DNA from: an uncultured Croceitalea sp.
GTDB taxonomy: Bacteria; Bacteroidota; Bacteroidia; Flavobacteriales; Flavobacteriaceae
Direction of reading: 5' to 3'
Assembly (NCBI GenBank): GCA_937926215.1
Contig: CALEYA010000141.1
Span: 1 to 33,163, forward strand
Length of the DNA stretch: 33,163 bases
Position 1 is the stretch's first letter. The number at the start of each line of letters is the position of its first letter. This document shows, piece after piece, positions 27,333 to 33,163 of this stretch. The notes beneath the pieces are model-generated. The model saw only the letters and a program-made list of their open reading frames with translations, was not told where the DNA came from and made no database searches. Both the position numbers and the translations under genes were made by a program.

Positions 27333-27854
27333 ATGAAAAATAAAATCTTAGCCTTAACGGTACTGTTATCCACATTGTTGATGAATGGATGTGGGTTTTA
27401 TAATTTTTCTGGTGCCAGCACGGGAACCGCGGAGAGTTTTCAGGTAAATTTCTTTCCAAACTATGCGGACCAAACCCCAGGTTCCGTCATTGAGCCCGGT
27501 TTGGACAGGGACTTTACCAATGCCTTACAGGATTTGATCACCAACCTTACCAGCCTAAGCCTAACAGGGAATAACGGTGACCTCATCTATGAAGGGGAAA
27601 TTGTGGAATACCGCATTTCGCCACAGACTGCAACAGCCAACCAGACCGCTGCGCAAAACCGTCTGAACATGAGCGTTAACGTACGCTTTTATAATACTAC
27701 AAAAGAAGATTCCGACTTTGAACGGCGTTTTTCTTTTTTCTTTGATTATCCTGCCAACCAGCAATTGGTGGGATCTACCTTGGTCGAAGCCCATGAGGTA
27801 ATTTTTGAACGGATAACACAAGATATTTTTAACGAGTCCCTAGCGGATTGGTAA
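27333..27854 (+). CDS. lptE: LptE-like LPS-assembly lipoprotein
   Basis: Lipobox LMNGCGFYNFSGAST, VEYRISPQTATANQTAAQNRLNMSVNVRFYNT. Confidence 0.8.
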   Translation: MKNKILALTVLLSTLLMNGCGFYNFSGASTGTAESFQVNFFPNYADQTPGSVIEPGLDRDFTNALQDLITNLTSLSLTGNNGDLIYEGEIVEYRISPQTATANQTAAQNRLNMSVNVRFYNTTKEDSDFERRFSFFFDYPANQQLVGSTLVEAHEVIFERITQDIFNESLADW

Positions 27855-27858
27855 ACCT

Positions 27859-28722
27859 ATGAACGTCACCAACTTCATACAGCTACTACAACAGTCGGGG
27901 GCCATCCTATCGCCTAAGCAAACCCGTGAACTAGAGGATATCTTGGAAGAATATCCCTATTTTCAGGCAGCTAGGGCCCTTCATCTTAAAGGGCTTAAAA
28001 ATCTGGATAGCTACAAATACAATGATGCCTTAAAGGTAACCGCTGGCCATACCGCGGACCGCGAAGTCTTGTTCGATTATATTACGGGAAAGGAATTTAC
28101 CCAACACCATATCGCCAATGCTATTTTAGGAAGGGCGACTACTTTGGAAGAAAAAGAAATTATAGCGGAAGAGGTAAAGGCCAATCCAGAGGCCTCCGTT
28201 ATTTTAGGGGAAACGGAAGGGAAGAGTCCATTGCCGCAAAATCTTAAAGATGCCGAACAGATCTTAAATCCTGCCTTGTTCAAAAACAAGGAACAACCGG
28301 CGGAATCGGAAACCGACGGATTGAATCTGGGGAAACCTATTGCCTTCACCAAAAAAGAACGGTATTCCTTTAACGAGTGGTTGCAGCTTACGTCCAAAAA
28401 ACCCATCGCTAGGGAAACCCCCGAGGAAGATGAATCTGAGGAGAAGAAAAAGAAATTCGATCTCTTGGATAAATTTATAGAAAGTAAGCCCCGTATTATT
28501 CCCAAAGAAGATTCAAAGGCAACGGTCAACATTAAAGAATCCGCCAAAATCGATCAAAACCAATTGATGACGGAAACCTTGGCCAAGGTGTATTTGGAAC
28601 AGAAAAAATACAAGAAAGCCATACAGGCCTTTAAGATATTGCGTTTGAAATATCCAGAAAAAAGTAGTTTCTTTGCAGACCGAATTCGCGAAGTGAAGCG
28701 TTTGCAGAAAGATAAAGACTAG
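27859..28722 (+). CDS. Hypothetical protein with C-terminal TPR-like motif
   Basis: TLAKVYLEQKKYKKAIQAFKILRLKYPEKSSFFADRI. Confidence 0.7.
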   Translation: MNVTNFIQLLQQSGAILSPKQTRELEDILEEYPYFQAARALHLKGLKNLDSYKYNDALKVTAGHTADREVLFDYITGKEFTQHHIANAILGRATTLEEKEIIAEEVKANPEASVILGETEGKSPLPQNLKDAEQILNPALFKNKEQPAESETDGLNLGKPIAFTKKERYSFNEWLQLTSKKPIARETPEEDESEEKKKKFDLLDKFIESKPRIIPKEDSKATVNIKESAKIDQNQLMTETLAKVYLEQKKYKKAIQAFKILRLKYPEKSSFFADRIREVKRLQKDKD

Positions 28723-28727
28723 AAGAG

Positions 28728-29096
28728 ATGAGTACATTTACCATATTTTTAATATTGATTATCGCCGTTTGCCTATTGTTAATATTGGTAATCATGGTAC
28801 AAAACCCAAAAGGTGGCGGATTGTCCTCTTCTTTTGGTGGTGGTGGCAACCAAGTTGTAGGCGGCGTTAAGAAAACCGGGGATTTTTTGGATAAAAGTAC
28901 TTGGACCTTGGCAACATTACTTATTGTATTGATCCTATTGTCCAATCTTTCCTTGAAAGGAAATTATGGTCAGGCGGAATCCAAAGTATTGCAAGGTGAT
29001 GATATAGAAAATACAGTTCCTGAAACCCTCCCGGATGAAGTTCCTGAAGAGCTGCCAGCTCCTGCAGGGGACAATCCTTTGGATACGATTCAATAA
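28728..29096 (+). CDS. secG: Preprotein translocase subunit SecG
   Basis: LVIMVQNPKGGGLSSSFGGGGNQVVGGVKKTGDFLDKSTW. Confidence 0.93.
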   Translation: MSTFTIFLILIIAVCLLLILVIMVQNPKGGGLSSSFGGGGNQVVGGVKKTGDFLDKSTWTLATLLIVLILLSNLSLKGNYGQAESKVLQGDDIENTVPETLPDEVPEELPAPAGDNPLDTIQ

Positions 29097-29116
29097 GGAC
29101 TTTACATACAACATTG

Positions 29117-29152
29117 AAAAAATGCCAGCTTAATGACAAGCTGGCATTTTTT
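29117..29152 (+). terminator. Rho-independent-like terminator after secG
   Basis: Perfect 15-bp stem AAAAAATGCCAGCTT-aatgac-AAGCTGGCATTTTTT. Confidence 0.85.
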
Positions 29153-29241
29153 GTTGTTAAGAATGGCAGTTTTTTGCCAATGGCATAATTTCTGTCACTA
29201 TCCTAGGCAGAATAATAAACTAATACCTAAAATTTATAAAA

Positions 29242-29520
29242 ATGGCTAAAGTAAACATCAAACCATTGGCAGATCGGGTTCTTATTGAGCCTATGGCCGC
29301 GGAAACCAAAACAGCTTCTGGAATCATCATACCGGATACTGCAAAAGAAAAGCCCCAAAAAGGCAAAGTGGTTGCTGTTGGCCCTGGCACAAAAGACGAA
29401 GACATGACCGTAAAAGTTGGTGATTCCGTGCTGTATGGAAAATATGCAGGCACCGATTTAAAATTGGAAGGTACCGATTATCTCATCATGAGGGAAAGTG
29501 ACATTTTAGCAATAGTATAG
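29242..29520 (+). CDS. groES: Co-chaperonin GroES
   Basis: [44 protein letters not shown]. Confidence 0.97.
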   Translation: MAKVNIKPLADRVLIEPMAAETKTASGIIIPDTAKEKPQKGKVVAVGPGTKDEDMTVKVGDSVLYGKYAGTDLKLEGTDYLIMRESDILAIV

Positions 29521-29575
29521 TAAAACCGAGAAACACAATCAAATTCTCGGGAATCCGGGAACCAAAAAATCATAA

Positions 29576-31216
<1,641 letters not shown>

Positions 31217-31286
31217 CAGCGAAACGCCACAGGCATAGCATTATAAGCTAGTTTGCGGGTAGTACTCCGCATACAGCACGAATCAG

Positions 31287-31318
31287 AACCGTCCTTGGGA
31301 AACCTTGGGCGGTTTTTT
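31287..31318 (+). terminator. Terminator after groEL, abutting the convergent gene
   Basis: AACCGTCC / GGGCGGTT stem (one G-T wobble) followed by TTTT. Confidence 0.7.
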
Positions 31319-32897
31319 ATTTTAGTTTCTTCAAATAGTTTTTCCCGGTTATAGCGGATGCGGTAAGCACTCCGGCCACCAAAGCCCCTCCTACACCAGC
31401 CGTAACGATGTCCTGTCCTGTCAAGAACAAACCTTTAATGGGAGTCCGAGGCTTTAAAAACTCTTGTCGGAACCTCTTGGGTGTGTGGTCTAGCCCGTAG
31501 ATCTCTCCTTTGGAATAGTTTACAAAATGTTGGGTTGTTAACGGCGAAGAAAGCTCATAGCAATCCACTTTATCTTTTAATTGTGGTAATTGTTCAAAAA
31601 GCACGTTTAACAATCGCTCTGAGATTTGCTGTTTTTTACTTTCATAAGACTCTCCCCGCTTCATCCACCGCGAGCCCTGCCAATCTTCAAATTCTTCCCA
31701 AGGCATTAGTGTAATGACATCTATGGTACTTCTATCGGGGTAACGATTGGTCCAATCCGGGTCCTTTGCCGACGGAAAGGAAATGTATACCAAAGGGAAA
31801 GGTGCATCGATATCCTTAGTATAACGTGCTACACAAGCATCATGGTCCAAATCGTCCGGATAAATCCATAAATTGGTTTTGGGCAATTCCAAACTTTGGG
31901 GAGAACCCTTAAGCCCAATATATAAACAGGCATGGGCAACGGAAGGTTGTATCTTTTGCAGGTGCTCGGTCAAACCGTATTTTTCCTGTATGGTCTCCGA
32001 TAACAATCTTTTATAGGTAGTCATTATCCCCGCACCACTAATAACCAAAGGACATTTAAATTCCTTCCCATCTGCCATGACCACGCCTTTAGCCCTTCCT
32101 TTTTCTACTAAAATAGAGGCCACCTCAGCGTTAATCACCAAAGCGCCGCCCGCATCTTCGATAATTGCATCAATGGTTTCGGCAATCCGGGAAGATCCCC
32201 CAACCGGGAAACTACCCCCTCCAAAATAATGTCTGGCCACAGAAGCGTGCATCGCAAAACTGCTTTGCTTTGGCGGCAATCCATAATCGCCATATTGCCC
32301 GGTCAATACCTTAATAAGTTCTTCGTTATCGGTTAATTCACGTAGTACTTCATAGGTTGTCCTATCGCTATATTGATAGTAGCCTTTTCGCATCCTTTTA
32401 CCAATCAACCTATTCATTAGATTAGGTATTGCCTTGGACAGATAAAACTTGCCCATAGCCTTGTTGGCAGCAAATACTAGGGCTACGTAACTATCAATAG
32501 CTTCTTTATCTTTCGGAAAATATTCTTTTAGTTTTGCTTTAAAATTTTTGGCACCCTTAACAAAATCGTAGGCTTTATCCCCGATAACTATTCGGTCATA
32601 AACGGCGCCCATGTCTGCCCACTTAAGCTCACCATTTGTAATATGATCAAAAAGCTTTCTTAATAAGCTATTTGTACGTTGTAATTCACCAATGTAGTGT
32701 ATGCCAACATCCCACTCATAGCCCTTTCTCTTAAAGACATGGGTAAATCCACCTGCGGTGTAATGCTTTTCCAATACCAAAACGCGTTTTCCTTGCTTGG
32801 AAAAAAGGGCCGCCGTGGTAAGACTTCCCATTCCAGAGCCAATGATTATGGCGTCATAGGATGCGGCTAGTTGGGGGTTCTTTTTATATGAAATCAT
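31317..32897 (-). CDS. NAD(P)/FAD-dependent oxidoreductase, RetSat/CrtI (phytoene desaturase-like) family
   Basis: YDAIIIGSGMGSLTTAALFSKQGKRVLVLEKHYTAGGFTHVF; C-terminal GLFLTGQDIVTAGVGGALVAGVLTA. Confidence 0.88.
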   Translation of the reverse strand: MISYKKNPQLAASYDAIIIGSGMGSLTTAALFSKQGKRVLVLEKHYTAGGFTHVFKRKGYEWDVGIHYIGELQRTNSLLRKLFDHITNGELKWADMGAVYDRIVIGDKAYDFVKGAKNFKAKLKEYFPKDKEAIDSYVALVFAANKAMGKFYLSKAIPNLMNRLIGKRMRKGYYQYSDRTTYEVLRELTDNEELIKVLTGQYGDYGLPPKQSSFAMHASVARHYFGGGSFPVGGSSRIAETIDAIIEDAGGALVINAEVASILVEKGRAKGVVMADGKEFKCPLVISGAGIMTTYKRLLSETIQEKYGLTEHLQKIQPSVAHACLYIGLKGSPQSLELPKTNLWIYPDDLDHDACVARYTKDIDAPFPLVYISFPSAKDPDWTNRYPDRSTIDVITLMPWEEFEDWQGSRWMKRGESYESKKQQISERLLNVLFEQLPQLKDKVDCYELSSPLTTQHFVNYSKGEIYGLDHTPKRFRQEFLKPRTPIKGLFLTGQDIVTAGVGGALVAGVLTASAITGKNYLKKLK

Positions 32898-32994
32898 GCG
32901 GGTGGGGGTTAGTCGGTTTAGCGATCCAAAGTATTGGTCCTTTCAAGACCCAATAGGTCAAAATAAGTTTAATATCCTAACTTTCCAAAAACTG

Positions 32995-33163
32995 CTATAC
33001 CAACATCCAAACTGCCATCACTAGCATCACGGCATTTTCAATAAAAGTGGCCTCGGTCATGGGTAACTTTAAAGCGGTTCCTAGGCAGGCACATTGTATT
33101 TTATTTTTCTGAAGTAGTGCCCGGATGACCCCTACCGTGGTTATTCCCAATACGACTATCGTA
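32995..33163 (-). CDS. C-terminal part of a DoxX/MauE-like membrane protein (truncated by window end)
   Basis: Minus-strand translation ending at TAG 32995-32997: TIVVLGITTVGVIRALLQKNKIQCACLGTALKLPMTEATFIENAVMLVMAVWMLV*. Confidence 0.6.
   Translation of the reverse strand, partial: TIVVLGITTVGVIRALLQKNKIQCACLGTALKLPMTEATFIENAVMLVMAVWMLV

Noticed and set aside
29164-29178. Possible sigma-54 promoter TGGCAGTTTTTTGCC upstream of groES
   Set aside because: GG-to-GC spacing is two bases too short for a functional -24/-12 element.

Overview
The window is a Flavobacteriaceae-type (Bacteroidota) chromosomal segment. About 3640-33163 is mostly conserved core: an orphan LuxR-type response regulator; an RND efflux operon (adaptor-permease-TolC-CPXCG protein); a secreted LRR protein; an ABC-F ATPase; a DUF983 protein; an FAD oxidoreductase; the gliding/T9SS operon gldKLMN preceded by a formimidoylglutamase-like gene; topA; then divergently miaB, a stand-alone sigma-54 AAA+ activator, lptE-like, a TPR-like protein, secG and groES-groEL; then a minus-strand RetSat/CrtI-like oxidoreductase and a truncated DoxX/MauE-like membrane protein. 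The accessory part is 1-3600. Three unrelated same-strand ORFs (lipoprotein, small membrane-anchored protein, beta-lactamase-fold serine hydrolase) are separated by related intergenic repeats. These repeats have TGCTAAC...GTTAGCA ends, and two of them end exactly 6 nt before an ORF start, which resembles a gene-cassette array, although no integrase is visible and the ends are not canonical attC. Two of the repeat positions carry similar, internally deleted IS relics. One of them (884-1309) still encodes N- and C-terminal pieces of what looks like an IS1182-type transposase between 9-bp inverted ends. No CRISPR array, tRNA, rRNA or recognisable defence system was seen. All family calls come from reading motifs by eye; no searches were run.
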